Positions 21,509-33,254 of a stretch of 64,000 bases of DNA are shown here, one piece after another. Each line of letters opens with the position of its first letter. The first letter of the stretch is position 1. Source of the stretch: Diphasiastrum complanatum (Eukaryota > Streptophyta > Lycopodiopsida > Lycopodiales > Lycopodiaceae). The notes under the pieces are model-generated. The model was not told where the DNA came from. It worked only from the letters and a program-made list of their open reading frames with translations, and ran no database searches. The translations under genes and the position numbers were made by a program. The stretch covers positions 47,806,287 to 47,870,286 of the forward strand of contig CM055092.1 in NCBI GenBank assembly GCA_029204225.1, in the 5' to 3' direction.

Positions 21509-22265
21509 AAATTGAGATTTGCATGCTAACATCTCTGATTGTACAAGAATTTGGGAGCTAATTCAAGCAAAAAAGCAGTTACACACTTTTTCTTACGTTT
21601 CTTAGAAGTGTGTTTGGATCAAATCGGATTGAAACTGAATTTTTAGGTCTGAAAAGTGATAGTACGGAATTCTAGAATTCCGCACGTGTGAAAATCAGAG
21701 ATTTTCAGTCCCTTCTATCTCCTTGCTTGTTGATCCAAAGATAGTGGTCTTATAGCTTGATGGAAAGCTTATGAAGTGTACTTTCCATAGAAATTGATAC
21801 CAAATCAATATGATGTGTCTATCAAGAGTTATAAGCTCTTAAAGAGGGTATGGAGAGGTCCAAAATCCGAGTGACCACATTTTGATTTGATTCAACCTTG
21901 CTTTGTTCTGAGTCCATTGTTTGGACATCCTACACAAGAAACTGAAGATCGAGACTAAGTTTGATGTTAATTGAACACCCTTTGAGCCTTCTAAGTATTG
22001 ATAGTATTTTCTTTTGAAGCATTTCACATGTGCCAAAAGTAGGATTCAAACTTGTCAAAGTGCCTTAAACCATTTTGAGTGTCTGATCTAGATAATCTTG
22101 TTATGTGAAATATTTGAGGTCCATCTCAAATACAGTTGCAAGTTTTTCACATAAGAAGGTAGCACATCCTTGAAAATACCTAGAGTGAAAGAGAGTAGCA
22201 ACATTAAGTCTGATTGGAACAAGCTCAAACATATTGTAGTCCATTAACTAAGAAGTTTTCATATA
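21509..22265 (+). other. copia element B leader
   Basis: Untranslated leader between PBS and gag. A CACGTGTGAAAA motif lies near 21682. The first ~140 bases are repeated after the second LTR at 26366-26509. Confidence 0.75.
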
Positions 22266-23600
22266 ATGGCACCTCTGGGAGGATATCTTCTAGAAGCAAA
22301 TGAAAGACTAAATACTTCTAATTACTCAATTTGGAAGTTTAGAATGGAGTCTATTTTGATACTCCAAGATGTTATGGACATTGTGCTTGGTATTGAGGAG
22401 GAGCCACAAGCACAACTTGAAATACCTAATTATAGGAAGAGAGCTAGAATGGCTCTACATTTCATTAAGATGAATGTATCTAATTAAATTTTGAGAGAGA
22501 TAGGATCTTGCACCACAACAAAAGATGCTTGGGATGCACTTAAGTCCATCTATGAAGCAAAGAATACTTCTAGAATACTCACTCTTAGGAAGCAGATTTT
22601 CTAAAGTTTTCAAAGAAGTGAGGAGAGTGCATCAAACTATGTTCTGAGAGTAAAAGATCTTCATAGGAAGCTTTCTTGTGTTGGTGTTACTATTAACCAA
22701 GATGAGCTAGTACAAGTCATTCTAAATGGCTTGAAAGATGACTATGATAATCTTGTTCAATCCTTTGCCATTAAGGAGGAGTTGCCTAATTTAGAAACCC
22801 TCCAAGGAATTCTCATTTCTGAAAAAGCTAGGCAAAGTTATAAACTCTCTAGGATGAACAAACTCGAGCATGGTGGAAGTGACAAAGCCCTCTTTGTCAA
22901 GGACATGCATAAAGGAATAAGTAAGAACCAGTTTTCTCAAGCATCCAACAAAGACAAAGCCAAGGATCGAGAGAAAGATGGTGAGGAGGACGATTCATCT
23001 CATCCTTCTACTTCAAAGACGAAGAAGAAGAGAGTTAAGTGTTTATTCTGTGGCAAGAAGGGGCACTATTTCTCTAATTGCTTTAAGAAGAAAAACCAAC
23101 TCAAGAAAGCAAATCTCTCCAAAGAGATTGAAGAAGATTTTGTTCCAAGTGATGGAGAAGGATCACTCATGGTGTCTAGTTTTTCTTCATCACCTTTCAA
23201 GAAAGATGGAACTTGGTACATAGATAGTGGACCTTCTTCACATATGTGCTGTTCAAAAGAGTCTTTTGACTCAATTGTACCTTACAAAGGACTTAAGAGA
23301 TCTATTTACACTGCAAATGATCATGAGTGCTCTATAGAAGGAATTGGCAACATTCCATTGAAACTTGCTTCTTCTAAAGTTCTTTCACTTTCCAATGTTC
23401 TTTTCATTTCTAAACTTACAAAGAACTTGATTAGTGTTGGAAAGTTGCTTGATAGTGGTTGTGATGTAAAGTTCAATTCCAATACTTGCTTTATCAAGAA
23501 AAATGAGGAGGTCCTAGCTGATGGATCTAGATATGGTGGAATTTTCAAGTTGAATTCTTATGAGAATGCAAACTTTTGTGAAGTTGCTTTTTTTATCTAA
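22266..23600 (+). pseudogene. copia Gag and protease (element B)
   Basis: Starts MAPLGGYLLEANERLNTSNY, the conserved copia Gag N-terminus (L...NY..W). Stops at about 22487 and 22604 interrupt it. The 22731-23600 frame continues with LVQSFAIKEELPNLETLQGI, a Lys-rich linker, the CCHC knuckle CLFCGKKGHYFSNC, and the protease loop GTWYIDSGPSSHM (Asp present). It ends FKLNSYENANFCEVAFF. A closely related partial copy starts at 63703. Confidence 0.9.
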
Positions 23601-24340
23601 GGAGGAGTTATGGCATAGAAGGTTGGGGCATCCTAAATTTAAGTCTATGTCTTCTATGGTCAAGAAAGAGAAGGCTATTGGCCTTCCAAAGTCACTTTCC
23701 AAAGATTTCAAGCCTTGTGAGGCTTGTGCTATTGCAAAATCACATAGAAAGCCATATCAAAAGTCTTTTATCATGACTAATCATCCTTTGGACCTTATAC
23801 ACTCGGATGTTCATTTTTCTTCTTCTAAAAGTATTGGTGGTGCAACATGTTTTGTCACCTTTATTGATGACTTTACTAGATATACTTGGTTGTATCTACT
23901 TTCTTCAAAAGCTATGGTATTTGATCACTTCCTAATCGTCAAAGCTTTTGTTGAGAAACAGTTTTCTTTCAAAGTTGAAGCTTTAAGATGTAATAGAGGA
24001 GGTGAAGACATCTCCAACAAAATTTATGAAAAATTGTGAAGGTGAAGGAATAAAGAGAGGGTTTTCTTGTGCTTATTCTCCATCTCAAAATGGAGTTGCT
24101 GAGAGGAAAAATAGATCTTTATGTGAATGTGCTAAAGAAATCCAAGTTGAAACTTCTTTGCCTATTGAATATTGGGGTGAAGCAATTAATTGGGCAAACT
24201 ATTTGTGCAGTAGATTACCTCACAATGCACTTGCTGGAAAATCACCATATGAAGTCTTGTTTAAGAAGAAACCTAAGGTAGATCACCTTAGAGTTTTTGG
24301 ATGTGCTTGCTTTGTTCATGTACACTTGGAAACAAGGTAA
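23560..24340 (+). pseudogene. copia integrase (element B), frame-broken
   Basis: Zinc region WHRRLGHPKFKSM...CEACAIAKSHRK, then the core: LIHSDVHFSS holds the first Asp. The second catalytic Asp is replaced by Asn in ALRCNRGGED. After a frameshift near 24025 comes YSPSQNGVAERKNR with the Glu. It ends at VFGCACFVHVHLETR. Loss of one acid and a frameshift make it inactive. Confidence 0.88.
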
Positions 24341-24370
24341 AGAGATGATCCTAATTCTATTAAAGGGATC

Positions 24371-25025
24371 ATGGTTGGATATGCATCCAACAAGAAAGCT
24401 TACAGAATCTATGTTCCCTCTACCTCAACTACAATTGAGAGTAGGGATGTTATATTCCATGAGGATCAAACATACATTCTTGAGGAGGCCGAGTTCAAAG
24501 ATTCTCAAAAAGATATTCCAATGCTTACATATGAAGATAGAGGCAAGCAAGTGGAAATCAACTCCACTAATTGTGCTTATTTTATTTCACATGAGGAGCC
24601 AAAGGATGTATATGATGCACTCATTACAAAGAAATGGTTTCTTGCCATGAAGGAGGAATATGATGCTTTGATGGCCAATAAGACATGGGAGCTTGTGGAT
24701 CTTCCATCCAACAAGCACACCATTGGTTGTAAGTGGGTTTTTTGAGTCAAGTATAATCAAGATGGCACAATCAACAAGTACGAGGCTAGGCTTTGTGAAA
24801 AGGGTTTTTCTTAAGTTTATGGACTTGATTATGAGGAGACTTTTGCTCCAGTTGCAAAGATGGTATCAATTAGAATCATAATTTTTATTGCTTGTTTTTT
24901 CAATTGGTAAGTTCTTCAACTAGATGTCTCTAATGCATTTTTAAATGGATATCTAGAAGAAGAGATTTCTATGGATCAGCCTATTGGGTTCATCCATGAC
25001 AAAGACAAAGTTTGCTTATGTATCT
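24371..25025 (+). pseudogene. copia RT N-terminal half (element B)
   Basis: Linker MVGYASNKKAYRIYVPST, then WFLAMKEEYDALMANKTWEL and GCKWVF, a stop, LDYEETFAPVAKMVSI, a stop at 24907, and motif A LQLDVSNAFLNGYLEEE. The sequence ends near 25025. The YGLKQ region and the YVDD box are deleted, and the next recognisable sequence is RNase H. Confidence 0.85.
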
Positions 25026-25139
25026 AAGTACTCTCTTGGCCATTTTCCAATAGCCGAGTATAGAAAGATCTTCACTCTTATACAATAAACCATAATCAAG
25101 TGATAGAGCAGATCAAAAATCTACAAGTGCTTATGTCAT

Positions 25140-25552
25140 ATATCTTGGAGGAAACTTGATATCTTGGCTTTCCAAAAAGCAAGATACTGTATCACTCTCA
25201 TCTTGTGAAGTTGAGTATAAGGCACTCACTACAACAACAAAGCAAGTGCTTTGGATCAAGAGGTTGCTAATGGAGCTAAAGATAATCATGGAAGATGATC
25301 TACCTATGATCATGTGTGACAACATTTCAGCCCAAGCCCTTGCTAACAATCCGATATGCAAGGAGCAAACACATCGAAGTTGCATATCACTTCGTGAGAG
25401 AGAAGCTCATTGGAGGGGAAATCTACTTGGAGCACATCAACACATCATCTTGTATTGCAGATTTGCTTACAAAACCTTTGAGCAAGAGTTCCTTCATCAA
25501 TCATAGAGCCAATCTTGGAGTAATACCAAGATCCATGTTCAACTCAACATAG
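25140..25552 (+). pseudogene. copia RNase H (element B)
   Basis: ISWLSKKQDTVSLSSCEVEY (catalytic Glu of the SCEAEY box), MIMCDNISAQALANN, then a frameshift near 25350 into YARSKHIEVAYHFVREKLIG and SSCIADLLTKPLS. The first acid (SDADWAG region) is lost with the deletion upstream. Confidence 0.87.
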
Positions 25553-25554
25553 AT

Positions 25555-25569
25555 TATTTTTAGGAGGAG
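25555..25569 (+). promoter_or_regulatory. polypurine tract (element B)
   Basis: TTTTTAGGAGGAG runs directly into the TG of the second LTR at 25570. Confidence 0.75.
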
Positions 25570-26365
25570 TGCTAAAATTGAAAAATAATCCATCTTGACT
25601 ATAGGCTTGCTACAAATCTTGTACTATGCAAGAATGTTGTTTCATAAATGTAAATGCCAAATTTGGCCTAGATAGAACACGAGCTATATGGATTTGACAT
25701 ATCTAGGTGGTTGAATACAACTTGCATATAGATTGTAAACTTAGAAATAACAAAAATATGCTTGTAGAAACTCGTAAAAATTTCGCATGCATTAATTGTA
25801 AGTGATCCATAGTGACATGCAAAGCATGCACAAAGTGAAATGGACACATGCATGATGATTTGTACAATTCTAGTTAGAACTAGGACACTTGGTAAAAGTA
25901 GGTAGAGATACATGCATGAGATGTGACAAATGTCACATAGACACTAGTTTTCACTTTAGATGTCATTGAAAGGTGAATGGATGTGGTTCTACCTTGAGCT
26001 ACCTCAAACTCCATAAATATGTGTAGCTATTCTCATAATTTTTTATGAAGAACCAAAGCTATGTAACTATCTCATACCATTTTGGATCTACACCATTTTT
26101 GCTTGATATATATCTCTCTCTCTTTCTCTCTCTAACTCGTGTTGAGGCTAATGCTCATACACTAATTTCTTGTACTTTTGCTCATTTATGATTCATTGCT
26201 ATCATTCTCTGATTCTTAGCATGCTAGATTGTGGTTAAGCCATAACTTCTGTACTAGATCTTGCTATTCAATCTATAATGAGATTATTGTGCTAATCATA
26301 AAGCTTAATAAGATCTACCATACTTGTGGATCATCTCACACGTGTGAATTCTGGAAATTTTGTCA
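25570..26365 (+). repeat. second LTR of copia element B
   Basis: 796 bases, TGCTAAAATTG to TTTTGTCA. Closely similar to the LTR at 20702 with scattered substitutions and small indels, so the insertion is old. It has CACACGTGTGAATTC near its end where the first LTR has lost two bases of the motif. Confidence 0.92.
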
Positions 26366-26509
26366 TGGTATCAGAGCCAAATTGAGATTTGCATGCTAAC
26401 ATCTCTGATTGTACAAGAATTTGGGAGCTAATTCAAGCAAAAAAGCAGTTACACACTTTTTCTTACCTTTCTTAGAAGTGTGTTTGGATCAAATCGGATT
26501 GAAACTGAA
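26366..26509 (+). repeat. duplicated PBS and leader after the second LTR
   Basis: TGGTATCAGAGCC and the following ~140 bases repeat 21496-21640 almost exactly, up to GAAACTGAATTT. There the sequence changes to gypsy integrase. This is the start of a second copia unit, not a normal 3' flank. Confidence 0.88.
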
Positions 26510-27323
26510 TTTGATTGGGCAGAAAAACTATATCATTGTAGCAACTGATTACTTCACTAAGTCGACAAAAGCCAAAGCTGTGAAGAAGGATAATGCTATA
26601 GAAATGGCTAAGCTCCTTATGGAAATATTGTTTGTAGATTTGGGGCCCCGAAGGAATTAGTTTCCGATAGAGGTACTCATTTCTTAATATGGTCATTCAG
26701 AACCTTACGAAAAGATTGAGTATAAAGCATAATAAAACCACACCTTACAATCCACAGGCCAATGGGCAGGTGGAGAGTACAAACAAGAAATTGGTAGAAA
26801 TCATTAAGAAGACGATCTCTGATGGAAAAAGAGATTGGGATTCTAAAGTTCCAGCTGCAGTATGGGCTTATAACTTAGCCTATAAAACGAGCACTGGCCA
26901 AACCCTGTTTTTCTTGGTCTATAGTGTAGAGAGTGTACTGTCTATCGAGATCGAATTGGAGACCCTGAGATTCTCCAAAGAACACGACTTGCCATATGAG
27001 TCTAATATTAGTGGACGGATATTGGTATTAAACAAACTAGATGAGAAGAGGTCTAGAGCCTTGTTGCAAATAGAATGGAAAAAGAAAAGGTTGAAGGAGC
27101 TCCACGATCTCAAAGCTAAGAAGTACCAGTTTTGAAAAGGACAATTGGTCCTGCTTTATGATGCTAGAAGGGAATTATTCCCTGGAAAATTAATGCCTAT
27201 TTGGTTAGGTCCATATGTTCTCAAGAAAGTTTTTAAGAATAATTATGTGATTCTTAGCGACATGCATGGTAGAGATATGGATACCCTCGTCAATATCAAT
27301 AAGATAAAACCCTATTATGTGTG
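26510..27323 (+). pseudogene. gypsy integrase (family A)
   Basis: Starts abruptly inside the core: GQKNYIIVATDYFTKSTKAK (first Asp), ELVSDRGTHF around 26655 (second Asp, in a shifted frame), PYNPQANGQVESTNKK (Glu). Then WAYNLAYKTSTGQTLFFLVY and a C-terminal part with GRDMDTLVNINKIKPYYV. The zinc-finger region upstream is missing, lost at the copia junction. It probably belongs to the same element as the RT/RNase H at 19240-20701. Confidence 0.88.
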
Positions 27324-27937
27324 ACCATGACAAATACAACCATGAAATCGACAATGAAAGCGAATTTATGGTTTGATGGTGGTAGCCGACTTGTTGGCAC
27401 CGTTGGAGTGATCCTGAAATTTGAACATGGAGTCCTTATTGCCAAACTAGGAGTCTGTTTAGGTAAAAGGTTCACCTGTAACATGGCAGAAGCCAAAGCA
27501 CTATTAGTAGGAATGAAACTGGCCTTTCATAAAAAAGTGACTCATTTGACGGCTAGAGGAGATTCTGCACTTATATGCAACTTGGTTACTGGCGTGTGGG
27601 GTGTAAAAATTCATGTCTTGTCCTGGCCGTGTACATTAGGGAAATTCAAAGACTAATGAAGTTGTTTGTTGAAATTGATATTCAGCATATCAGAAGGGAA
27701 TACAATCATGAAGCAGACAGACTAGCTAATGAAGCATTTGATCACAATGTCTTCTATGGTTGTGGACCTGTCTTCGATGAGAGAGAATTTATCCGAGGTG
27801 AGGCAGATGTGTGGCTAGCTCTGAAACCTTATGCCCAGTATGGAATCCGTTGGTTAGAAACTACTATTGTAAGAATGGAAGAATTGAAACCCCGAGCTGT
27901 CAAGAAGGCAGTAAGGGTAGTGAGCGAATTTCTATAG
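27321..27937 (+). pseudogene. second RNase H domain downstream of integrase
   Basis: LWFDGGSRLVGTVGVILKFE is the start of an RNase HI-type fold (Asp in FDGGSR). MAEAKALLVGMKLA supplies the Glu and RGDSALICNLVTGVW the next Asp. After a frameshift near 27600 it ends HIRREYNHEADRLANEAFDH, with the last acid. This is separate from the RNase H that follows RT at 20700. Plant Tat-type gypsy elements are known for a second, archaeal-like RNase H; here it follows the integrase. Confidence 0.82.
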
Positions 27938-28473
27938 TTAACTCCTTTTAGACATACCAAAGGGAGCCTAGCCGCAAATTTAGCAAGAATGACATGACAA
28001 AACTTATGAGGTTTATGCAAAAGCAACAACGATAGACCAACATGTGACCGGACTCCATAGCCCAATGGAAAAGGCACTGGAACTTTACATGATAATTGGA
28101 AAGAAACTAAGTTGCTAATTGTGATCTGATTGTGTTACAATATTATCAAGCCTTGTATGCAGGACCTGAGATGCTGTTCTTCATGAAGATCTTATGCTGA
28201 TTGGAACCCTTTTGGGTCAGCCTAGGATGCTATTGGCCGGTCCAGGGGGATAATCTGTTGCTGTTTATCTTGAACACATGTTGCTGTATGGCTTTTGGGT
28301 CAGCCTAGGACGCTATTGGCTGGTACATTGGTCTTTGTGTAACTAGAGATTTGGGCCCAACTGCCAAAAAGCCCCTATTGGTGCCCATTCATGAAGAGAT
28401 GCACCTCTTTGGGCCCCAGCCTTCCGTAAGCATTAGAGACGGCCAGCCTCTACGTAATATTGTTCATTGTGAT

Positions 28474-28540
<67 letters not shown>

Positions 28541-28892
28541 CTTGTAGAGAAGCTTGTGTGCAGAGAGTTCTTGGTGAGAAGGTGAAGAGAGAAGGAGCTG
28601 TTATGTCTGGTGCCTCTACTCTCAGCCTCTTCCACTTTGCTGTCTATTCCCTTTGCTGTCTATTCCATTTCACTGCTATTGATTCACTGGTTTGATTTTT
28701 AGCATTGTGTTTTCATCACTTTGTTTATTGAATCAAATTTGATGCCATTTGTTGTACTGCCTCTAACCCTGTGGTTGCAGGCCCTGACATTGTGAAAAGC
28801 TTTGCTCTTACATTTACAAGGTTCTGAGATTTGCTTAGGATTGTCTGTTATCCAAGAAAAAGTTATATTTATGCTTTGTCTATTGCTATGAC
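27938..28892 (+). other. 3' part of gypsy element / LTR-like, no gene
   Basis: No coding domain. The phrase TTTTGGGTCAGCCTAGGA followed by YGCTATTGGCYGGT occurs twice (about 28208 and 28298). A (GA)n run lies at 28477. Probably gypsy 3' non-coding or LTR sequence. Confidence 0.5.
28477..28537 (+). repeat. (GA)n microsatellite
   Basis: About 30 perfect GA units. The polypurine/polypyrimidine run could adopt triplex DNA. Translations across it are Arg/Glu or Ser/Leu repeats and are not genes. Confidence 0.97.
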
Positions 28893-29189
28893 AGAGATTC
28901 TTGAATGTTTGTAACCTACTAATTAAGAGATTGGTTTGTCGGATGCTAATCTCTGGCTCATAAGCACACCTTCTCTATTTCACTTTGTACACCAAAAACT
29001 CTTGCAGAATTGTCTATCCTACCAATTAGAAGATCATCTTCAAGTATTATTCATAACCATTCGTGTATTTGAAAACACTATCAGACCCTTTGACATTTTT
29101 GGAACCATTGTTCAGAGAGGATAGTTGATTCCTTCCTAAATATAGGCTGCAATTTTCTATACAACTTGAATACCCTGTGATCTGCCTTT

Positions 29190-30996
29190 GCTCCATTGAA
29201 GGCCTTCTAAACCAGTATCTATAGGACCACGATCTCTACCTATTTGCAGATTTTGCAGTCCACGATCCTGCTTGCGGCCAGCCACCTGATCTGCTATTTC
29301 TTACCCTACCTGCGGCTGCTCATCTTTACCCATTGTTGCATACCTGTTGCTTGCAGCCCATCCCATTTTCTACCTACGGCCCATTAGCAGTTTGCGGCTC
29401 CTTTCTAATTGCCTGTGGCCCGCGCTCCTGCCTGCCAAATACCATTTCTGCACAAAGAGACCTGTCTATCGCTGGTTTGAGACCCTGTCTGCATTCATCT
29501 GCTGCCCTGTGGATCACATATCTGAAGTCTGGTTGAAGGCCCTATAGATTGCTGGTTATTGAGCAATATTTATAGACCTGCCAGTCGCACTTCTGAATCC
29601 CACAAGTTGCCTGAAAGTAGCCTTAAACTCGTTGGAAGATAGCCCTGTTTGTGGACAGATTATGTGTTTGGAAGATCGCTGGTTTGCAAGAAAATTTATA
29701 AATCAGTCGCTATAAAGTACAGCCCACTACAAAGCTTATCCATTGTTGATCAGTCGTTGATCTTTGACTCTTTAGATCGCTACCTGGGCTCATTCTGATT
29801 CTCTGTTGTCCATCGCTGCTTGGAGAAGAGGTTTTTGCCTCCTCTACCCAGCGGCCCACTCTGCCCCTTCGCTGCCCTGCCTGTGGCCTATTACCTGGGC
29901 TTGTGGCCTATTACCTGGGCCTGTGGCACTCTTTCTGCCCGTTTTCTGTCCTGCCTGCGTGCAAAAGTCCTTACCTGATCCCAACATATCATCCTTCCAA
30001 GCTACTTGCGGCCCATTTGCTCATTTGAGGCCTGCCCTGTATGCTACGAAAGGAAATGCCGTGTTTGCGGGCATCCTACTCATCATATAATTCTAGATCC
30101 CTCCTCTTAGCGGCCTCTTCTTTTTCCCTACCTACTGTTTCTTCTGGCCTGCCTATGTTCATCTCATAGGCTAACTTGTAAGCTTACCAAAGATCTATCA
30201 CATTCTCTATTAGTTATCGTGTGCATTACCTTTAACTCAAATTTGTGGTAATTAGGTGAAAAGTGTAGTGCTAGGTTACATGGGTCTTGCTAAACTGTTC
30301 GATTTATTATCAATTGCAGTTTTTCATCTTGTTTGGGTTCTCTGTTAGCACTCGATGAATTGCAGAGGTTTGGCACCTGTTTGGCAACTGAATGCTTGGC
30401 ATTTGCAAAGCCAATCCAACTGCCACACATGGAGGCACTAAACTCATACTTATTTTGCCATTGTTTAGATAACTATTTCTTATTACACTTCAATTAGAAA
30501 TGAAGAATAACATAAGTGACAATTGTGATCCATAAAATTGTGATACCTTAATTGAACAACTACATTGTTGTCTAATTGCTGAACAAGAACTAAACTTTGT
30601 GAGTGCTCGCTTCGGCTATTAACAATTTATAATAAGCAAGGTATAAGCCGATTGATTTTAAGAAACCCTACGACCTTGACTGACCGGAAGTGATGCTAAC
30701 CCCCACCACCGTAAAAGAGTTGCGATATTTCCTAGGGAGAGTGGGCTATTATAGGAAGTTTTTGAGTAATTACTCTTCCCTCATCTCTCCATTAGTGAGA
30801 CTCTTGAAGGAGGACGAACCTTTTACTTGGAGTAAAGAGGACCAGAAAGCTTTTGAACATTTGATTGGTTTGTTCTCTACGATCAATCAGTCTCAAGAAT
30901 TTATGCTAGTTTGAATTGTAATCGAGATATAGACTGACTCCTTTACCATTTTCTTCGCATCGACAACTTGTTTAGGGGTCATTTTATATCCCATCA
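29190..30996 (+). repeat. gypsy LTR (copy 2) in arm 1
   Basis: Ends ...ATTTTATATCCCATCA at 30996, as in copy 1. The 5' limit is not fixed. TATA-like TATAAAGT near 29714. It is GC-richer in the middle (GCGGCCCACTCTGCCCC and similar) with repeats of GTGGCCTATTACCTGGGC. It is followed by the gag-like gene in opposite orientation with no PBS, so it is a solo LTR or truncated copy. Confidence 0.7.
30693..30875 (+). pseudogene. RT/RNase H coding fragment embedded in the LTR (copy 2)
   Basis: The most intact of three copies: TPTTVKELRYFLGRVGYYRK, then SSLISPLVRLLKEDEPFTW and SKEDQKAFEHLIG. This is the gypsy RT-RNase H connection, and no other part of pol is next to it. Confidence 0.82.
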
Positions 30997-31263
30997 AAAC
31001 GTTTGATGAAGGACTCTTTTAGGATGGACCAATCAAGTTTATCTTCACGATCCAGGTTGAAAAACCATTTACGTGCTAGATCTATCATGGTCATCGAGGA
31101 AAGTTGGACCATGGGGCATGAGATGTCTCATCATGTACATCGCAAGCATTCTCAAAGACTTGTAGAAATCTCTAAGGGTCCGAGTGTCCACCGTCATACT
31201 TAGGGAGATCTAGCTTTGGTGTACGTTTTTTCAAATGAGGTCCATGATTGGCAGAAGTCCCAT

Positions 31264-31690
31264 TTAGGTGAGCTCTTGCGTGAGAAGACTCGACAGCATG
31301 AAAATGTGGTCGGTCACATGCAATTTCAGCTCTGGTAGGTTTCCATCTCTCAAATGGATTCGTGGATGGCTCATTGTGTCATCATACCCAAAATCAAAAA
31401 TGTCAGAAAACTCTCCTAATGTTTTGGCTAGAATACATAAAACTTCATCTTCACAATAATAATAAAAATTGCACAAGTCAGGTATAGTTAGATAATTCTC
31501 ATTATCTATATAATATTTAGGTAAATCAAAAAATGATCGAGAAGAAATTTCATATTTTGATTCATCCATTACATTTTCGGTTTCTCCTATATATGTAGAT
31601 CGATTATCACTTGGGTTAAATTCTATAATGTTGTCGTACTTTATGTCACTTTCTTTAAGAAATTTGACTATATCCTTGGGCTTCCGTTCT
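31264..31690 (-). pseudogene. gag-like gene with unusual N-terminal domain (arm 1)
   Basis: Minus strand, from about 31690: KDIVKFLKESDIKYDN, then MDESKYEISSRSFFDLPKYY, LTIPDLCNFYYYCEDEVLCI, LAKTLGEFSDIFDFGYDD and HIFMLSSLLTQEL. The frame then stops; the rest of the Gag region continues out of frame to about 31005. It is the partner of 43600-44237 in arm 2. The N-terminal part resembles the plus-strand gene at 50540-51074 inside the 10-kb element. Confidence 0.7.
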
Positions 31691-31924
31691 CATGAAGAGC
31701 AAGGAGGTGAAGTTTGGCATGAAGCTTGTGGCATCCACTTCATTTGGGATCAAAATAATCAGATATAATATAAATGCTAATTGCCATGATATTCAACAAA
31801 TCTACACTTCTTGTGGCAAAATTGGCAGTAACATGAGAACTTAAATTTATCATAAATTTTATATATAATCGATCCAATCTATTTTTCATATCGCTTCCAA
31901 TATTCTTAACAATATAAGTGTAAT

Positions 31925-32430
31925 GTACAAAATTTGAAAAATATCAAGTGTTTTAGTTTAGTCAAGTTGAGTTTATTTGGCAATTTTGAGACCAATATGC
32001 ATTTTCAACTAAGAGATAGACTTTATAAAGTTAATAAGGCCTAAGAATAGTTGATTTACTATTTTTGACAACTTAGGCAAGTTGATAAGGTCAAATTTAG
32101 ACCTACTCTAATTGGTTAGAAGAGGTACATTGAATCTAGTCAAGTTAGAAAGCTTTTTAGAGAAGTTTCTAGAAACTTTCATAAGTTGATAAGCTTGGGC
32201 AAGATGATCCAAATAGGACAAGAGGCTGTTATAAATAGGCATACAAGTGAGAGAGAAATTCATCTCTCTCATTCTTCTCTCATTCATTCTTATGGAAGAT
32301 ATCCCTTTGGGTTCTACATCCATTTTTTGCATATTTGTCATGGATTCTTGTGTATAGAATGCTATTTTTCTTATGTGTACGAGTTTTCATGTGTGAGTAG
32401 TTGGTATAGACAAGAATAGTAAATCAGCTG
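31925..32430 (+). repeat. copia-type LTR block, partly inside arm 1
   Basis: Resembles the LTR at 2048: shared phrases include GGTACATTGAATCTAG and TTTGGGTTCTACATCCATT. A TATA-like TTATAAATAG lies near 32229 and is followed by a CT-rich leader. The inverted repeat ends within it at 32047. Directly to the right lies copia gag in opposite orientation. Confidence 0.55.
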
Positions 32431-32595
32431 ACATAAGCGTTTTTGTGCCAAAGGTCTCTCCTCCACACCTACAACAATGTCCATCAACTCATCCATGTCA
32501 AGGAGAGACTCCATTCTCACCTTCCAAGTTGAATAGTCACTTGAGGTAAGCCTATCATTGCTCTCCAACATGAAGACTCCATTTGTAGCCATGTT
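32420..32595 (-). pseudogene. copia Gag N-terminus, minus strand
   Basis: From an ATG at 32592: MATNGVFMLESNDRLTSSDY, then STWKVRMESLLDMDELMDIV and GVEERP. This is the copia Gag N-terminal motif, close to element B at 22266. It is cut after about 55 residues where LTR-like sequence of the opposite orientation begins. Confidence 0.82.
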
Positions 32596-33143
32596 GCAAT
32601 GATTTGATCTTCTCTTATTCCAATTCACCTAGCACTCTCTTGGAAGTCAACAAATGAATCCAAGAAGAAATTAGATATGGAACTTCTCAAATCTGCACAA
32701 AAAGACTAGCAAATCCAACACATAGAATTGATGATATTTGATCAACAAATGATCAACCTATAATATTATGAACTTTTGCAATCTCTAAGATTAAAAACAC
32801 TTTGAAAAGTCTAGAAACTTCAAACACAAGAGATCCTATCAATTTAAGGGTTTTCACAAAAGTACACAAATTGAATTATTCACGTTCTACATGCAAAAGC
32901 TAGAAACTTGATATAGAATCTTGATATACAATCCAACAAGTAGGGAGGAAAATCGGCCTACTACAATTATTTTGACCTAAATTGAGTTTTGGATTACGAA
33001 AATGCTCTTTCTACACTTGAAAATGCTTGATTTTGACAAGGAATCACTCTAGGACACTCTAGAATTGGTAACGCTTCCAAATCACTCACTTTAAATAGCT
33101 TCGTCTCCACTTATTGCATGCAACAAAGCTCTAATATCATGCT
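32596..33143 (-). other. copia leader and degenerate PBS, minus strand
   Basis: Sequence upstream of the minus-strand gag. At 33128-33143 the plus strand reads GCTCTAATATCATGCT, a decayed reverse complement of the TGGTATCAGAGC primer-binding site, at the expected distance from gag. Confidence 0.55.
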
Positions 33144-33254
33144 AAAAAAAATAGATCATAAAGATCCATTTATGTCCTTTGATCTTTGGCTAATATAGAT
33201 AGCACAGTTAGCATCATTAACAATGTAGAAATCTTGCATCTACTGCACATAGAA

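Larger units (their letters stand above)
20702..26365 (+). mobile_element. copia element B with two full LTRs
   Basis: LTR, PBS, leader, gag, protease, integrase, partial RT, RNase H, PPT, LTR. All main domains are in copia order, but the RT lacks its YVDD half and many frames are broken. It lies inside a gypsy element: RT/RNase H to its left and integrase to its right. The second LTR is followed not by a target-site copy but by another PBS and leader, so the arrangement is a partial tandem rather than a simple insertion. Confidence 0.9.
28892..32047 (+). repeat. inverted repeat arm 1 (~3.16 kb)
   Basis: Reverse complement of 43224-46211 plus 56308-56584. Reading inwards it carries a gypsy LTR with its embedded RT/RNase H piece (ending at 30996), a gag-like gene on the minus strand (31264-31690), unique sequence, and the start of a copia-type LTR. 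Arm 1 is uninterrupted across about 29168, where arm 2 holds a 10.1-kb insertion. It also keeps about 110 bases near 29710-29820 that arm 2 lacks. Confidence 0.9.

Noticed and set aside
28351-28695. Arg/Glu-rich open frame across the GA repeat
   Set aside because: Microsatellite translation with no conserved flanks.
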